Part shown: positions 24,714 to 34,376 of the stretch, piece by piece
How positions within the stretch are numbered: position 1 is the first letter of the stretch
How the letters are laid out: each line of letters begins with the position of its first letter
Origin: Thainema sp966674685
GTDB lineage: Bacteria; Cyanobacteriota; Cyanobacteriia; Phormidesmidales; Phormidesmidaceae
Assembly: GCA_966674685.1 (NCBI GenBank)
Contig: CBKWJC010000001.1
Coordinates: forward strand, 62,001 to 126,000
Direction: 5' to 3'
Length of the DNA stretch: 64,000 nucleotides
Notes under the pieces: model-generated
Database searches by the model: none
What the model saw: the letters and a program-made list of their open reading frames with translations, nothing else
Told to the model about the DNA's origin: nothing
Program-made: the position numbers and the translations under genes

Positions 24714-26234
24714 ATGGCAAATAAAGATTACATCATGGCTCTAGACCTAGGCACCACTGGGAATCGAGCCATTCTGTTTAATCGCGAAGGAGCACTTGTT
24801 GGGCAAGCCTATAAAGAATTAACTCAGTACTATCCTCAACCGGGCTGGCTGGATCATGATCCGCGCGAGATTTGGCAGGATACGCAGTGGGCAATTCAGA
24901 CCGCTATCCAAAGAGCGGGGATTCAACCCGATGCAATTGCGGCCATTGGACTCACGGTGCAGCGCGAAACCTGTTTGCTGTGGGATAAAACTAGCGGGCG
25001 GCCATTGCACAATGCAATTGTGTGGCAGGATCGTCGCACGGCACCCTTATGTAATGAACTGCGACAAAAAGGGCTGGCGGACGAGATTGCCCAACGCACT
25101 GGCTTGGTTCTAGATGCTTACTTCTCTGCCAGTAAACTAGCTTGGCTACTGGAGCGCGTCCAAGTGGAACAAATGGATCCGCCCTTTGAGATTGAAAATG
25201 TTCTAGCTGGAACGGTTGATACATGGGTGTTGTGGAATTTGACTGGGCGTCAGGTTCACGCTACGGATGACAGTAACGCTAGCCGCACGATGCTGCTCAA
25301 TATTGAGTCGCGACAGTGGGATCCCAAATTACTAGATATTTTCGGTATTCCAGCTCATATCATGCCGGAGATTCGACCGAGTTTAGGTAAGTTTGGTTTT
25401 ACCGATCCGGCTATTGTTGGGGCTGAGGTTCCGATTATGGCAGTTTTGGGCGACCAGCAGGCAGCTCTATTTGCTCATGGCTGTAATCAACCGGGCTTGC
25501 TGAAGTGTACCTATGGCACGGGAGCCTTTTTGGTGTCTCATACCGGGTCGGAAATTGCGCGATCGCACAATAACCTCCTGACTACGGTCGCCTGGACAGA
25601 GGCTGATCCAAATGGCGGCGAACCCAAAGCGGGTTATGCCCTCGAAGGCAGCATGTTTACGGCTGGAGCCTGCATTCAGTGGCTGCGGGACGGCATTCAG
25701 CTCATCACCAGTGCTGCCGATACGGAAGATATGGCGCTCAAGGTGGAAGATAACGGCGGCGTCTACTTCGTTCCTGCGCTGAGCGGTTTGGGTGCGCCCC
25801 ACTGGGATATGAGCGCTCGCGCCATGTTTATTGGCATTACGGGCGGTGTGCAGCGCGAGCATATGGTACGTTCTGTCCTAGAAGCGATCGCATACGAAGT
25901 TGCTGAAGTTGTCCAGGCCATGAACGAAGATGGCAGCACTCCGATCAAACGGCTCAAAGTTGATGGTGGTGCCAGCCAGAATAACTTCTTGATGCAGTTT
26001 CAGGCCGATGCGCTTGGCATTCCCGTCGAACGTCCGGCTGTTCTTGATGCAACTGCCCAAGGTGCCGCTTTTGCCGCAGGTTTGGCTTCTAATTTCTGGT
26101 CTAGCTATGACGATTTAGTGCGCGATCGCAAAGTGGATCGCGTCTTTGAACCCAGCAACCAAAGCACAAAGGTGCAGGCCAACTTTCAGCACTGGCTCAA
26201 GGCCGTTCAGCGCGCCAAAAACTGGGCAGAATAA
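24714..26234 (+). CDS. glpK: Glycerol kinase (FGGY family)
   Basis: The 506-residue protein has the FGGY sugar-kinase fold: ALDLGTTGNRAI at 9-20, GTVDTWVLWNLTG in the middle, GGVYFVPALSGLGAPHWD, and the C-terminal signature GGVQREHMVRSVLEAIAYEV. Length and signatures fit glycerol kinase, which makes glycerol-3-phosphate for lipid synthesis or glycerol use. In the first motif Leu replaces the Gln usual in bacterial GlpK (LDLGTT instead of LDQGTT). Another sugar kinase of the family is therefore a minor alternative. No glpF or glpD is adjacent. Confidence 0.88.
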   Translation: MANKDYIMALDLGTTGNRAILFNREGALVGQAYKELTQYYPQPGWLDHDPREIWQDTQWAIQTAIQRAGIQPDAIAAIGLTVQRETCLLWDKTSGRPLHNAIVWQDRRTAPLCNELRQKGLADEIAQRTGLVLDAYFSASKLAWLLERVQVEQMDPPFEIENVLAGTVDTWVLWNLTGRQVHATDDSNASRTMLLNIESRQWDPKLLDIFGIPAHIMPEIRPSLGKFGFTDPAIVGAEVPIMAVLGDQQAALFAHGCNQPGLLKCTYGTGAFLVSHTGSEIARSHNNLLTTVAWTEADPNGGEPKAGYALEGSMFTAGACIQWLRDGIQLITSAADTEDMALKVEDNGGVYFVPALSGLGAPHWDMSARAMFIGITGGVQREHMVRSVLEAIAYEVAEVVQAMNEDGSTPIKRLKVDGGASQNNFLMQFQADALGIPVERPAVLDATAQGAAFAAGLASNFWSSYDDLVRDRKVDRVFEPSNQSTKVQANFQHWLKAVQRAKNWAE

Positions 26235-26321
26235 CGCTAGGTAACTCTTAGTCTGTAGTCGGCTCATACCAACTACAGACTAAATGTAGCCTCTACCGCC
26301 CTTTACAGCCTTTACACCCTA

Positions 26322-27356
26322 ATGACTGCCCAACTTGCGATCGCGATCTTCGGTGTGGGTCGATGGGGAACTCACCTGCTGCGTAACTTTTTAGCCCATC
26401 CCCACGTTAAGGTTATGGCCGTTGTTGATCCGTCAGCCGAGCGGCTCAGCGCGATCGCAACTCAATTCCAACTTGATCCTCATATTCAGCTCACGACCGA
26501 CCCCAATGCGGTGCTGTCATTGGCGGCGATTGATGCCGTTGTCATCGCCACACCCGCCACAACCCATTACGCCCTAATTAAAACCGCTCTGAAGCAGAAT
26601 AAACATGTGCTGGCCGAGAAACCATTAACTTTGAAAACCGAGGAATCTCAAGCACTCTGCACGCTTGCTACTCAACAACAGCGATTGCTGGTGATTGACC
26701 ATACCTATCTCTTTCATCCAGCAGTGCAGACTGGGCAATCCGTCATGCAGAAGGGGACGCTGGGGCAGTTGCGCTACGGTTATGCGACGCGATCTCACCT
26801 TGGCCCAGTCCGCTGGGATGTCGATGCGCTGTGGGATTTAGCGATTCACGATATTGCCATTTTCAACTATTGGCTGGGAGACACACCGATTCAAGTTCAA
26901 GCTGAAGGGCAAATTTGGCTACAGCCTAATGCAGGCGATGCTAACTTTTTCCCTAACGGCCTATCTGATCTCGTATGGGTGACACTGACCTACGCCAGCG
27001 GTTTCCAAGCTAAAATTCATCTCTGCTGGTGTAATCCCGATAAGCAGCGCCGCCTCTGCATCGTTGGCAGCGAGGGTACTTTAATTTTCGACGAACTCGC
27101 AACCGATAGGCTGACTCTACAATACGGCAGCTTCCAAATTGAAGACGGTCTATACCATCCCATCAATCAGCAGCGGGAAGTCTTGCCAATTCCCGAAGCC
27201 GAACCCCTGCGCTCAGTCTGCGATCACTTTGTCGATTGCGTGTTGCGATCGCAACCCTCTGCCATCTCCTCCGGCGAAATCGGTGCTGATCTAGTTCGCA
27301 TTCTCAATGCGCTAACCAACTCGCTCAACCACGGCGGACAGATCGTTGTTGTTTAA
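26322..27356 (+). CDS. Gfo/Idh/MocA family NAD(P)-dependent oxidoreductase
   Basis: The 344-residue protein has an N-terminal Rossmann fold (IFGVGRWG at 9-16), the family motif AEKPLT (98-103, with the catalytic-type Lys100), and DLAIHDIAIFNYWLGD in the C-terminal beta-sheet domain. Such enzymes oxidise or reduce sugars, inositols or sugar nucleotides. The exact substrate is not clear. It starts 87 bp after glpK on the same strand, directly after a pyrimidine-rich repeat block, so cotranscription is possible. Confidence 0.9.
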   Translation: MTAQLAIAIFGVGRWGTHLLRNFLAHPHVKVMAVVDPSAERLSAIATQFQLDPHIQLTTDPNAVLSLAAIDAVVIATPATTHYALIKTALKQNKHVLAEKPLTLKTEESQALCTLATQQQRLLVIDHTYLFHPAVQTGQSVMQKGTLGQLRYGYATRSHLGPVRWDVDALWDLAIHDIAIFNYWLGDTPIQVQAEGQIWLQPNAGDANFFPNGLSDLVWVTLTYASGFQAKIHLCWCNPDKQRRLCIVGSEGTLIFDELATDRLTLQYGSFQIEDGLYHPINQQREVLPIPEAEPLRSVCDHFVDCVLRSQPSAISSGEIGADLVRILNALTNSLNHGGQIVVV

Positions 27357-27368
27357 TGCCAGTGCTGA

Positions 27369-27520
27369 GTGGATGGGTGGATGGGTAGATGAAGTAAGTG
27401 CATGATGGGTACATGATGGAATGCGGCCAATTTCTTGCATTACTCCGTTACCCCGTTACTCCGTTATCCTATCAACCCGTTGCTCCTCTCCTTTACAGCC
27501 CTTTACAGCCTCAAAACCCT
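27369..27520 (+). repeat. Octamer-repeat element (family G), copy 1
   Basis: The block contains GATGGGTGGATGGGTAGATG, a spacer with AATGCGGCCAATTT, and tandem 8-bp units (ACTCCGTT, ACCCCGTT, ACTCCGTT), then CTTTACAGCC units. The reverse complement of 31830-31965 shows the same order of parts. The two copies face each other around a 4.3-kb stretch. Confidence 0.8.
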
Positions 27521-27643
27521 TTACAACCCTCCAATCTGGTGCGTTTCGCTTCGCTCCAACACACCCTACTGACTCCCTCGACTCCCTCGACTCCCTCTAT
27601 ATCCCCCTTAGCTCCCCTGCCCCCTCACTCCTCACTCCCTCAC

Positions 27644-28333
27644 CTACTTCACCCTGGTCAATCTCGAATCCTCATTGGTCGGACATGCCTCCAAACTCAC
27701 CGTCTTCAACTGAGCCGTCTGGGGATCGTCTACAAAGGGATAGCCACTAAAGCGAGCATTGCCGCCCATAATCACCACCGTTGCTCCCAGAGCCGCGATC
27801 GCAAATGCTAAGGTTCCCGTCAACAGTTTCACCTGAGTACGCAATTGGCGGACTTCCTGATCGAGCAATTTGGCCTCTGGGGAAATGACGGTTGCGGTTA
27901 CTGGGGTTGCGCCTGCCGTCTGGGCAGGCATCTGAGCCGGGGGCTGAGATGAGTCGGATTCATAATTATCAGGATTAATCACTTCCAGCGGTTTAATCTT
28001 AGGCTTTGCCTTTTGCTTCACCTTTTGGGCGAATTCCACCTTTCTAAATAGCCAGTTGGCAATTAACTCTGGACAGTTTTTCTGAAACCAGCGCAGCGCA
28101 TAAATGCGAAAAACAGGTTTTGATAGGTGTGCGACTCCTCGCGTAGCCCGATTGAGCGGACGGATTTGGATATGCTGATTGATTAGGTTGGTCGCCCCAA
28201 TGTCGTATAAACAATCCAGAATCAAGCGAATCGTGGTTTGTTCGTTATGGGCAAGGTGTTCCAACAGCAGCAAGATATCCTGCTTACGGTCAGCTTTCAT
28301 CTGCTCATCGGTCGGGCGCTTGGGAGTATCCAC
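27644..28333 (-). CDS. Hypothetical protein with coiled coil and C-terminal membrane segment
   Basis: The 229-residue protein is not one I recognise. Residues 15-110 are helical and include FRIYALRWFQKNCPELIANW. A Pro/Ala-rich region follows. Next comes a coiled-coil stretch (AKLLDQEVRQLRTQVKLLTG) leading into one hydrophobic helix (TLAFAIAALGATVVIMGG). The start is GTG at 28333; the ATG at 28300 is an alternative. It lies downstream of a TolC homologue on the same strand, 147 bp away, and may be part of that unit. Confidence 0.65.
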   Translation of the reverse strand: MDTPKRPTDEQMKADRKQDILLLLEHLAHNEQTTIRLILDCLYDIGATNLINQHIQIRPLNRATRGVAHLSKPVFRIYALRWFQKNCPELIANWLFRKVEFAQKVKQKAKPKIKPLEVINPDNYESDSSQPPAQMPAQTAGATPVTATVISPEAKLLDQEVRQLRTQVKLLTGTLAFAIAALGATVVIMGGNARFSGYPFVDDPQTAQLKTVSLEACPTNEDSRLTRVK

Positions 28334-28479
28334 GGTAATTTGATGAATGAATTGTGAGGGTGTTCTGAATGTGACGTGCCTTTATTTTAAGGTGACAAAT
28401 CCGAATCAGAGGCACAAGGGATACCAAGAGAACTTCAAAAAGCGCCTTGAACAGGTGAGATTTGAGTAAAAATACTGTC

Positions 28480-30387
28480 CTAATCAGTGACCTCAAGCGG
28501 AAAAACGAACTCGGAAGCAGGCGGAATTTCCAATGAATCCACTAATCGGGTTTCAGGTAGGTTGCTGATTGAGCGGCGTAGAGCTGCGATCGCACGATTA
28601 AAGCCAATCCGCGCCTGTACCAAATTGCTTTCTGCCCGCGTCAAGTCGGCCTGGGCATTGATTACCTCTAACTGGGTCCCGACACCTGCCTGAAAGCGCA
28701 GTCGAGCTAGTCGCAGAGCTTCACGAGCCTGATTCACCGCAATTTCTGCTGTCTCAATATTGGCGAAATTAGCCTGCTGATCGTAGTAAGACTGTTCAAC
28801 CTGAAGCCGGATCAGCTCTAGCGTGTCGGCAAATTGAGTTTCAGCAATTTCGATGTTGCTTTCTTGCTGTGCGGCTCGTGCCCGCGCAGCACCGCCATCA
28901 AACAGCAACCAGTTTAACTGTGCCCCAAACGTATATTGGTCACGGAATCCACTGCCATCATCGGTCAGCCGATTACTGATGTTGTAGTTGGCGAAAAGGT
29001 TGACTTGAGGGCCGAGTGCAGAGAGCGCAACATCCCGCTGCTCTTCGGCGATTTCCCGCTGGAGTAAAAACTGCTGTAGCTCAGCGCGATTTTGAAACGC
29101 CAAAACAATGCTCTCTTCCAGTGACAGCGGCCAGTCTTCTACCACCTCCACAGCAACCGATTCCGGCGTGATATTGGACGGAATACTCAAGATTTCCGCT
29201 AACGCTCGCCGCGAGACGATTTGGTCACTGCGAGCCTGCGTGAGATCCTGCCGCGCATTGGCTACCTGCACTTCTGCTTGCAGCACGTCAAAGCGCGTTC
29301 CAACCCCCGCTCGTTCCCGAATCTGGGCATCTCGTAAACTTTGGAGTGCTTCCTCTAAAAAGGCAGCGCTAATTCGAACCTGCTCATCAGAGAGCTGCAA
29401 ATCATAGTAGCGATCGGCGACATCAAAGCGGGTATCCTCGGAAATTCGCTCAACTTCCAGCCTGGCGATTCGCACCTGACCTTCTACAGCTTCAATTTGG
29501 GATGAGCGCCTGCCAGAGGTAAAAAGGTCGTAGCTCAGGCCAACGGTACCAGTCAGATCGACGTTGATATTGTCTGATGAGCCAATTGGCTGCCCGGTCA
29601 GAGGATTAATGCTTTCTTGCGTATTTTCTGATGCGGATAGGCTGCTGTCGGCCTGTACGGTGGGCAAATTGTCGGCCCGAGCTTCTCGCAGAGCAGCTTC
29701 AGCCTGCTCTAGCTCTAGTTGGGCAGTTTGTAAATCACGGTTGTTGCCGAGTGCGATCGCATAGGCTTCTTCGAGAGTAATCGGCTGAGAACCGATGATT
29801 TCCACTTCCTCTGGTCGAGTTGGATAGCGCAGCGGATTGGGATCAGCATTGAGATAATCGGGCGGATTAACATCATCCACGCGTGGATCGAGTTCCCGCT
29901 CGTCATCAGCATCCTCATCAACTGTGGGCACCAGATCATCTACGTCGATATCATCTTCTGCTTCGACATCCACATCTGGAATCAATAGTCCATCGCCTTC
30001 AGCATCTGTTGACTCGATGTCGGCTTCAATATCATCGTCAGCAAAGTCTTCGCTATCGGTTGGATCAGCCTGAGCAATATCCTGCCTATTTGCCTGCTCG
30101 TCGAGTTGACTGTCTTGATTAGCAGCCTGGAGTTCAGATTCAAGCGAATCTGGATTGCTTGAAACAGGTGCAGTTTCTCCAGCGTTCGAATTATGTGACT
30201 CTTGCAAGACGCCCTTCTTCGCAAGCAGCGCAGCGTCTGGTGGAAGTTGTGAATCGCGGGGTGATTCCTGTGCAGAAGACTCTAACTGCTTAGATAAGGG
30301 GGATGTGGGCAATGCGATCGCAGTGGATCCATCGAGTGCGATCGCGGCTCCTAGGCTCAGGGCAATCCAGTGAAGACGATAAACCAT
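28480..30387 (-). CDS. TolC family outer membrane efflux protein
   Basis: The 635-residue protein has a signal peptide (RLHWIALSLGAAIALDGSTA) and a long acidic, Asp/Glu/Ser-rich segment (about residues 30-175). Two outer membrane efflux repeats follow: ITLEEAYAIALGNNRDLQTA at the start of the first and LSLEESIVLAFQNRAELQQF at the start of the second. TolC proteins form a trimeric channel through the outer membrane and periplasm for efflux or type I secretion. The acidic N-terminal extension is longer than in enterobacterial TolC but common in cyanobacterial homologues. No pump gene is adjacent. Confidence 0.93.
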   Translation of the reverse strand: MVYRLHWIALSLGAAIALDGSTAIALPTSPLSKQLESSAQESPRDSQLPPDAALLAKKGVLQESHNSNAGETAPVSSNPDSLESELQAANQDSQLDEQANRQDIAQADPTDSEDFADDDIEADIESTDAEGDGLLIPDVDVEAEDDIDVDDLVPTVDEDADDERELDPRVDDVNPPDYLNADPNPLRYPTRPEEVEIIGSQPITLEEAYAIALGNNRDLQTAQLELEQAEAALREARADNLPTVQADSSLSASENTQESINPLTGQPIGSSDNINVDLTGTVGLSYDLFTSGRRSSQIEAVEGQVRIARLEVERISEDTRFDVADRYYDLQLSDEQVRISAAFLEEALQSLRDAQIRERAGVGTRFDVLQAEVQVANARQDLTQARSDQIVSRRALAEILSIPSNITPESVAVEVVEDWPLSLEESIVLAFQNRAELQQFLLQREIAEEQRDVALSALGPQVNLFANYNISNRLTDDGSGFRDQYTFGAQLNWLLFDGGAARARAAQQESNIEIAETQFADTLELIRLQVEQSYYDQQANFANIETAEIAVNQAREALRLARLRFQAGVGTQLEVINAQADLTRAESNLVQARIGFNRAIAALRRSISNLPETRLVDSLEIPPASEFVFPLEVTD

Positions 30388-31265
30388 ATCGATGCAACTG
30401 ATCCGTGCAATAACAATCTAGAGAACAAGTACTGTCGCTGATACTGTCGCAAACCCAGTCTTTGCCATTTTTGTAGGATACTGGTTGACCAACTGGTTTG
30501 ACAAAGTTTTGTCAAGCGCTAGAACAACTCGTAGCCGATGACGGTGACAATGATTGACCGAACAGATCAAGCATCTTGAAGCAGTAGAAGCTTAACCCGT
30601 CCCACTGAACGACACAAGCGTTTGGGTTAGTTTTCTTGGCTATGGCCATGCAGTGTTAAGCAGGTTGGCATTAATAAACGCGTCTAACAACCGGGGGAGC
30701 CTCCCTCCAGGGCGCTCCCCCGGTTGTTTAGATCTACATTTATTAAATATGCAGCTACTTAGTTTTCATTTACATCAAGGTGCGGTGCCAGATAGATGTA
30801 GGTTACCGAACAATAGCCGATATTTCACAATCTTTTCCACGCTGAATATAAAGGCAATCGCTTGGAACAATAAGATACGTTTACCTAAAGTTGTACAGCC
30901 CTCTTTTAAGGATTGTTAAAATCGTTGCTTTTGAAAAACATGGTGATATAACAAGGGTGTCAACATTAAAGCCATAAGTCGCGAACAATTCGCGTGTACT
31001 AATCAACATGGTTGCCCCAAAATGTTGCGGTCAATTGCTCGGTGAAAGATAAAAAAGTTGTTAGGTAATCGTCGCCATCGATCCGGACAATTGACATCCA
31101 AAAATCTCTGAAATTCATGACGGCTATTGAGGCTTAACTCAATATCATCGTTTTATTTCTTTGAGCGCTAGCCTGCGATCGCACCTGGCTACAATGGCTT
31201 GTGTCAGTTTGCTGCGCCTGCGCTCTGTTCGCTCTATCCCTTGCAGTGTAAATATCGAGGCCATT
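30388..31265. other. Intergenic region of about 880 bp
   Basis: One family A element lies at 30657-30761. No coding frame with protein-like composition was found on either side of it. The region upstream of 31266 should hold the promoter of the small 71-residue gene. Confidence 0.55.
30657..30761. repeat. Family A fold-back element, copy 6
   Basis: It starts TAAGCAGGTTGGCATTAATA and ends AAATATGCAGCTACTTA. The core arms are CAACCGGGGGAG and CTCCCCCGGTTG, a compensated variant of the AAACCGGGGG/CCCCCGGTTT arms in copy 4. It is exactly 105 bp long, like copy 4. Confidence 0.85.
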
Positions 31266-31481
31266 ATGCAGTACTTACTTGTCGATTCTCATCAACGCTT
31301 TTTGGGCACACTCAAGTCTGAGAAAAAAATGACGTTGGGAGATGTTTTTCAAACTGAAGAATCCCAAACCTATACGGTTGTCGGTATTAATCAAGCTCGG
31401 CAACATAGCAATTTGTTGAAGTCTTTAACAGTTGTAAAAGGAAATCGGATGGCTAACGCTGCTGCGACGGCTGCTGAGTAA
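31266..31481 (+). CDS. Small hypothetical protein (71 residues)
   Basis: A start at the ATG at 31266 has GAGG 5 bases upstream (31257-31260). The product begins MQYLLVDSHQRFLGTLKSEK, continues MTLGDVFQTEESQTYTVVGI and ends in an Ala-rich tail (RMANAAATAAE). The first part looks like a small beta-strand-rich fold. The family is not recognised. The good ribosome binding site and balanced composition make it a probable gene, standing alone between long intergenic stretches. Confidence 0.6.
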   Translation: MQYLLVDSHQRFLGTLKSEKKMTLGDVFQTEESQTYTVVGINQARQHSNLLKSLTVVKGNRMANAAATAAE

Positions 31482-31977
31482 ACAGCAACTGTTGTACAGG
31501 CTAAATTAGAATCGATTGATGTCTTAATAGTTGTTCTTTGCTGATGGTTCTTGTCGGAGCTATCAGCTTTTATTTTGAGCAAATCCGTTAATGAGGCGAG
31601 TTAAAAATCTCAGTAAAATTTCGCTTCCGAACCGCTTTGAGCAATGCTATTGATGATGAAAAAAGCGTCGATAACGTGAAAATCATTTTAGTAGAAGTCA
31701 TTCAAAACTAATCTTGCCATCTCGCTAAGGTTATACCTAACGGCGCAATTCATAATAACGGAATCTGGAATTCCAAATCTGAAGCCTTCCTTTAGAAAAG
31801 CGAAGTGCTGTATAGCGTGAGGAGTGAGGGTGTGAGGGGCTGTAGAGGGCTGTAAAGGGGAGGAGTAACGGGGTGATAGAGTAACGGAGCAACGGGGTAA
31901 CGGAGTAACGCAATAAATTGACCGCATTCCACCATGCACTTAACCCGTCTACCCATCTACCCAACACTATTTTCTCC
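31482..31977. other. Intergenic region downstream of the Wza-like gene
   Basis: No gene is seen. The right part (31830-31965) is the second copy of the octamer-repeat element, in reverse orientation. It ends just before the stop codon of the Wza-like gene. Confidence 0.55.
31830..31965 (-). repeat. Octamer-repeat element (family G), copy 2 (reverse orientation)
   Basis: Read on the minus strand it shows GATGGGTAGACGGGTTAAGT, AATGCGGTCAATTT and ACTCCGTT/ACCCCGTT units followed by CTTTACAGCC, the same order as copy 1 at 27369-27520. The repeat units differ in number between the copies. Confidence 0.8.
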
Positions 31978-33393
31978 CTATGGCCCAAACAGATCCGATG
32001 CGCCCTCTTGGAGTGATTCAAAGAATAGCAGGAAGCCTAAAACATCCCGGAAAGGCTGTGTGACGGTATTCAGCGCATAGGTAATGCGGTTGATAAAGTT
32101 GCGGCCAACTACGATAACATCATTATTTTCGAGGGGAGGATTTTGAGATAAATCGCCTCGCAGAGCATCCTTCCCGTCTAAATCCATCGTGACCGCTCGT
32201 CCTAGTTCTGGGTCAAACCGAATCAGGCTGACATCGCCTAAATCGGCAACATCCGGATCAGGCCCGATTGCTGCCAGCGCATCAACAAAGCGGCTGCCGT
32301 TCGGCAATGGCAAATTGCCCACGCGCCGATTGGCATAGCTCAAGACCCGCACATTAATTTCTGGCTGGGCAATCGTAGATCGCGCCACTAAAGCGCGATC
32401 GTAAAACGGCACTTCAGAGGGATCGAGGCGATTGACAATGATGACATCGTTATTCTGAAGCCGGACTTCCGGTAGCGCGTCCGCCTCCTGGAGTGGCGTA
32501 AACAAATCAACGGTCTCTTCTAGCAGGGAACCATCGGGTAAACGGCGCTGAATCTCGATCTGGCGCAGATCGGCTGTACCTGTGGTGCCACCGGCTGAAA
32601 GCAATGCGGTAGAGATCTGCGGGACCTGTAGCGGGTAGAATCCTGGGCGCACGACTTCTCCCACGATCGTCACCTGGACAGGGCGTTGAGCGACGAGAGT
32701 GAGCGTTACGTCTGGATTGACTACATAGCGATCGTAGGCTAGTCGGATACGCTCTTGGGCTTCCCGCAGCGTCAATCCTTCCAGAGACACTGCCCCAAGA
32801 ATAGGCAAAATGGCTCGGCCTTCTAGATCGAGGGTGACTTGACCGCTGAGATCTGGAAATCGCTGGACGCTAATAAAAATACCGTCGCCGGGGCCAAGCC
32901 GATAGATCTCAAACGCATTTTGGCCTGGTTGCTGATATCCGTAGGGATTCAACGCAGGAGCTGATGGACTGAGTGGACTAGGAAAAATTTGATACTGGGG
33001 ATTGGATGGCAAATTGTTGGGGTCGTCGGAATAATCAATGTTGGGCGCTGCCGGAAGCAGCTCATCAGCCGGGCGCAGCGTTGGCTCGGTAAACAGCTCC
33101 TCCGGCGACGCCTCATCAATAGGCGGATCGGACTCTTCGCTCAATCGCTCCTCGTTGTCCGATGACTGCTTGTTGGTGACCTCGGCCAAAACTGGGGCAG
33201 ATGCCTCTCGGCGATGAAAAGTAGTGTGATGCGCGATCGCACCTTCAGCACCTTTAGCACTTTTAGGAGTCTCAACCTGCAACTCCTGCGATCCAGCCGC
33301 AAGCACAATCGGTGCAAATCCTAGCCAAATTAACGTTGCGTTGACGACAACCGAAGTTGCGTATTTGAGCCAGTATGTAGGTCTTGTGATCAT
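31978..33393 (-). CDS. Polysaccharide export protein, Wza-like (SLBB domains)
   Basis: From the ATG at 33393 the product is 471 residues. It has a signal peptide (YATSVVVNATLIWLGFAPIVLA) and a Ser/Glu-rich linker. A polysaccharide export domain follows (YRLGPGDGIFISVQRFPDLS, VTLDLEGRAILPILGAVSLE), then SLBB-type repeats (VTIVGEVVRPGFYPL; NDVIIVNRLDPSE; NDVIVVGRNFINRI). These proteins form the outer-membrane or periplasmic exit for exopolysaccharide. It is the last gene of an apparent minus-strand operon with the cyanoexosortase B genes. A TTG start at 33411 is less likely. Confidence 0.92.
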   Translation of the reverse strand: MITRPTYWLKYATSVVVNATLIWLGFAPIVLAAGSQELQVETPKSAKGAEGAIAHHTTFHRREASAPVLAEVTNKQSSDNEERLSEESDPPIDEASPEELFTEPTLRPADELLPAAPNIDYSDDPNNLPSNPQYQIFPSPLSPSAPALNPYGYQQPGQNAFEIYRLGPGDGIFISVQRFPDLSGQVTLDLEGRAILPILGAVSLEGLTLREAQERIRLAYDRYVVNPDVTLTLVAQRPVQVTIVGEVVRPGFYPLQVPQISTALLSAGGTTGTADLRQIEIQRRLPDGSLLEETVDLFTPLQEADALPEVRLQNNDVIIVNRLDPSEVPFYDRALVARSTIAQPEINVRVLSYANRRVGNLPLPNGSRFVDALAAIGPDPDVADLGDVSLIRFDPELGRAVTMDLDGKDALRGDLSQNPPLENNDVIVVGRNFINRITYALNTVTQPFRDVLGFLLFFESLQEGASDLFGP

Positions 33394-33430
33394 GGGGCAA
33401 AGCGGCGGCAATGATTCGCTGTATTGTCCA

Positions 33431-34201
33431 TCAAGACGCCGATGGATTCAAGGATTGTTCCAATAATTGCGTATGAACGGCTTGGCCTAGTTCACTGATT
33501 TGGCTGCGGTAGTCGTCCAGATTGCCAAACGGTTTAATGGGCAAAATTATGCTGACTGCGATCCAAGGCGTGCGCTCTCCCTGCCGCAGTTGACTGCGCT
33601 GATCGGCCCAAAACCAGGGTTTAGCTGAGGCGCTGCCGCCATCAGGCGACGCGTACCACTGCAAAAGGGCGTAGGTGGCCTGCTGGTTCCAGCCCCGCAG
33701 GTAGCGGGCGTTAACCGTGACGGTGCGATCGCGAGTTGGATCGCTGACGGAAAACTGTAGCCGTCGCAGTGAATCGGTTTTCCAGTCTGGTGCTTGCGAT
33801 CGCGAATTCAAAGCTCGGCCTAGAAATCCGTTCAGGTCAATCCACTCCACCTGTGGCTGCTTATCATGCCAGTCCTGCGGCAGGATAAATAGCAAAAACT
33901 GATCGGGATCAGCCGTAGGCGAAGTAGCCTCCATATTTTGAAATGACCATTTGTGGTTGCCAATTGGCAGGACAAGTTGCTCAATCTCTCGCCAGTTGGG
34001 CAGTTCCAGACCATTGTCCCGCAGCGATCGCAACTGCTCAATTTGTGGCACTTTGGGATCATTCGACCAGGCCCATTGCCCATTGAAATAGTGAGGAATG
34101 GCGCTGGCTAGGGCAATCAGTACCAAGATCAGTGCGATCGCAAGGCGACGAATGGGAAACTGCTGGATTGATCGCTGGGGCTTAGCCGGAAGTTGAGTCA
34201 T
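33431..34201 (-). CDS. Cyanoexosortase B-associated protein
   Basis: The 256-residue protein has one N-terminal membrane anchor (IRRLAIALILVLIALASAIP) and a soluble domain with WAWSNDPKVPQIEQL near its start and RTPWIAVSIILPIKPFGN near its end. This layout and its position directly downstream of the exosortase gene fit the cyanoexosortase B system-associated protein, related to EpsI proteins. It presumably assists sorting or polysaccharide export at the inner membrane. Only 37 bp separate it from the start of the Wza-like gene. Confidence 0.8.
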   Translation of the reverse strand: MTQLPAKPQRSIQQFPIRRLAIALILVLIALASAIPHYFNGQWAWSNDPKVPQIEQLRSLRDNGLELPNWREIEQLVLPIGNHKWSFQNMEATSPTADPDQFLLFILPQDWHDKQPQVEWIDLNGFLGRALNSRSQAPDWKTDSLRRLQFSVSDPTRDRTVTVNARYLRGWNQQATYALLQWYASPDGGSASAKPWFWADQRSQLRQGERTPWIAVSIILPIKPFGNLDDYRSQISELGQAVHTQLLEQSLNPSAS

Positions 34202-34267
34202 TGCCTTTTTGTCTTGCCCTAGGTATGGTTACGCGACTGTTCAAAAATCGTGGTGTTTGTCGAAGTG

Positions 34268-34325
34268 CGGTAGGGGCGTTAGCGTAGCTATGCCCGTAGG
34301 GCTATATGGCTACTCGCCCTTACCC
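34268..34325. repeat. Diverged family H palindrome, copy 3
   Basis: The stretch contains GTAGGGGCGTTAGCGTAGC and TACTCGCCCTTACCC, an expanded and degraded version of the GGCGAATGGCCATTCGCC palindrome. It lies between the exosortase gene and its partner. Confidence 0.5.
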
Positions 34326-34376
34326 TAATGCTGATGCCAGACGAGAATTTGTCACAGGATAGATGGCCATTCGTTT

